Positions 6,189-6,462 of a DNA stretch of 6,462 nucleotides are shown here, in pieces. A program made the position numbers and the translations under genes. Source of the DNA: Actinomycetes bacterium (GTDB lineage: Bacteria > Actinomycetota > Acidimicrobiia > Acidimicrobiales > RAAP-2); NCBI GenBank assembly GCA_021800645.1, contig JAJYYT010000119.1, positions 1-6,462 on the forward strand, read 5' to 3'. Within the stretch, counting starts at the first letter, position 1. The number at the start of each line of letters is the position of its first letter. Below the pieces are notes generated by a model. That model did not search any database. It saw nothing but the letters and a program-made list of their open reading frames with translations, and was not told where the DNA came from.

Positions 6189-6462
6189 ATGGATCCGCCG
6201 GGACTTCCGGTCCAGCCGATTCGAAAGGCGTTCGAACAGGTGGCGAGCCAACTCCGCGAGTTGCTCGTCCATGGAGTGCTCCAGCCCGGGGACCGGCTCC
6301 CCAACGAGCTCGAGCTGGCCGAGAGGTTCGGGGTCAGCAGGGGAACCGTCCGGGAGGCACTGCGCACCCTCGCGACCGAAGGTCTCATCGTGACGACCCG
6401 CGGGGCGAGCGGAGGGTCGTTCGCTTCGGTGCCCGACCCCGCCAGCGTGGTGCAGGCGCTCA
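6189..6462 (+). CDS. GntR-family transcriptional regulator, FadR subfamily (N-terminal part, cut by window edge)
   Basis: Ninety-one residues are visible before the window ends, with no stop codon. They form a typical winged helix-turn-helix of GntR regulators: a first helix around FEQVASQLRELLVHGVL (15-31), PGDRLPNELELAERFGVSRG (33-52) carrying the helix-turn-helix, TVREALRTLATEGLI (53-67) and the wing TRGASGGSF (70-78). GVSRGTVREALRTLATEGLI followed by GG in the wing is characteristic of the FadR subgroup, whose C-terminal helical domain binds organic acids or acyl-CoAs; that domain lies outside the window. ATG 6189 is preferred over in-frame ATGs at 6171 and 6183 because a TTGACC-N17-TACGCT promoter ends 7 nt before it. 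It is divergent from the ligase operon across 117 bp, the classic arrangement for an autoregulated repressor of the neighbouring catabolic genes. Confidence 0.92.
   Translation, partial: MDPPGLPVQPIRKAFEQVASQLRELLVHGVLQPGDRLPNELELAERFGVSRGTVREALRTLATEGLIVTTRGASGGSFASVPDPASVVQAL

Noticed and set aside
6072..6272. N-terminal extension of the ligase back to ATG 6272
   Set aside because: It would overlap the divergent regulator gene by more than 80 bp, and the added 67 residues do not resemble the ligase family.
1..6462. tRNA, rRNA, CRISPR, insertion-sequence or attachment-site signals
   Set aside because: No spaced direct repeats, terminal inverted repeats, transposase or integrase motifs, or tRNA-like cloverleaf sequences were seen on either strand by reading.

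Overview
The window is very GC-rich throughout, with strong G/C bias at third codon positions and long spurious open frames on the opposite strand of nearly every gene. Together with two promoter-like elements that place a TANNNT -10 box 7-8 nt before an ATG (leaderless style) and the gene content, this points to an actinobacterium (Actinomycetota). That assignment is an inference; no rRNA or marker gene is present.

Layout: (1) Positions 1-809 hold the C-terminal part of a CaiB/BaiF (class III) CoA-transferase on the + strand. Its reading frame is interrupted by a TGA at 15-17, although recognisable family sequence continues upstream of the first usable start. (2) 822-2057 is a second, complete CaiB/BaiF CoA-transferase, 12 nt downstream and probably translationally coupled. 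(3) After a 159-nt gap with a candidate leaderless promoter, 2217-3116 encodes an SDR dehydrogenase of the (3R)-hydroxyacyl-CoA dehydrogenase (MFE-2-like) type. (4) Converging on it, with only 7 nt between the stop codons, is a minus-strand pair: an AMP-forming acyl-CoA ligase (6071 to 4416), then a two-domain MaoC/FAS1-dehydratase-like protein (4419 to 3124). These two overlap by 4 nt (ATGA). (5) A 117-bp divergent intergenic region, visibly more AT-rich than its surroundings, carries a good sigma-70-type promoter facing right and a 7+7 bp inverted repeat. (6) A FadR-subfamily GntR regulator starts at 6189 and runs off the right edge.

Taken together this looks like a CoA-thioester catabolic cluster. 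An organic acid is activated by the ligase or by CoA transfer. A 2-enoyl-CoA would be hydrated by the MaoC-like protein, and the 3-hydroxyacyl-CoA oxidised by the SDR. A divergently transcribed GntR/FadR repressor would sense an acid or acyl-CoA. No acyl-CoA dehydrogenase or thiolase is visible, so the substrate cannot be named. I see no mobile element, CRISPR array or RNA gene. Nothing here is a clearly new system. The most useful observations are the broken first CoA-transferase, the leaderless promoter that fixes the regulator's start, and the candidate operator in the divergent region.
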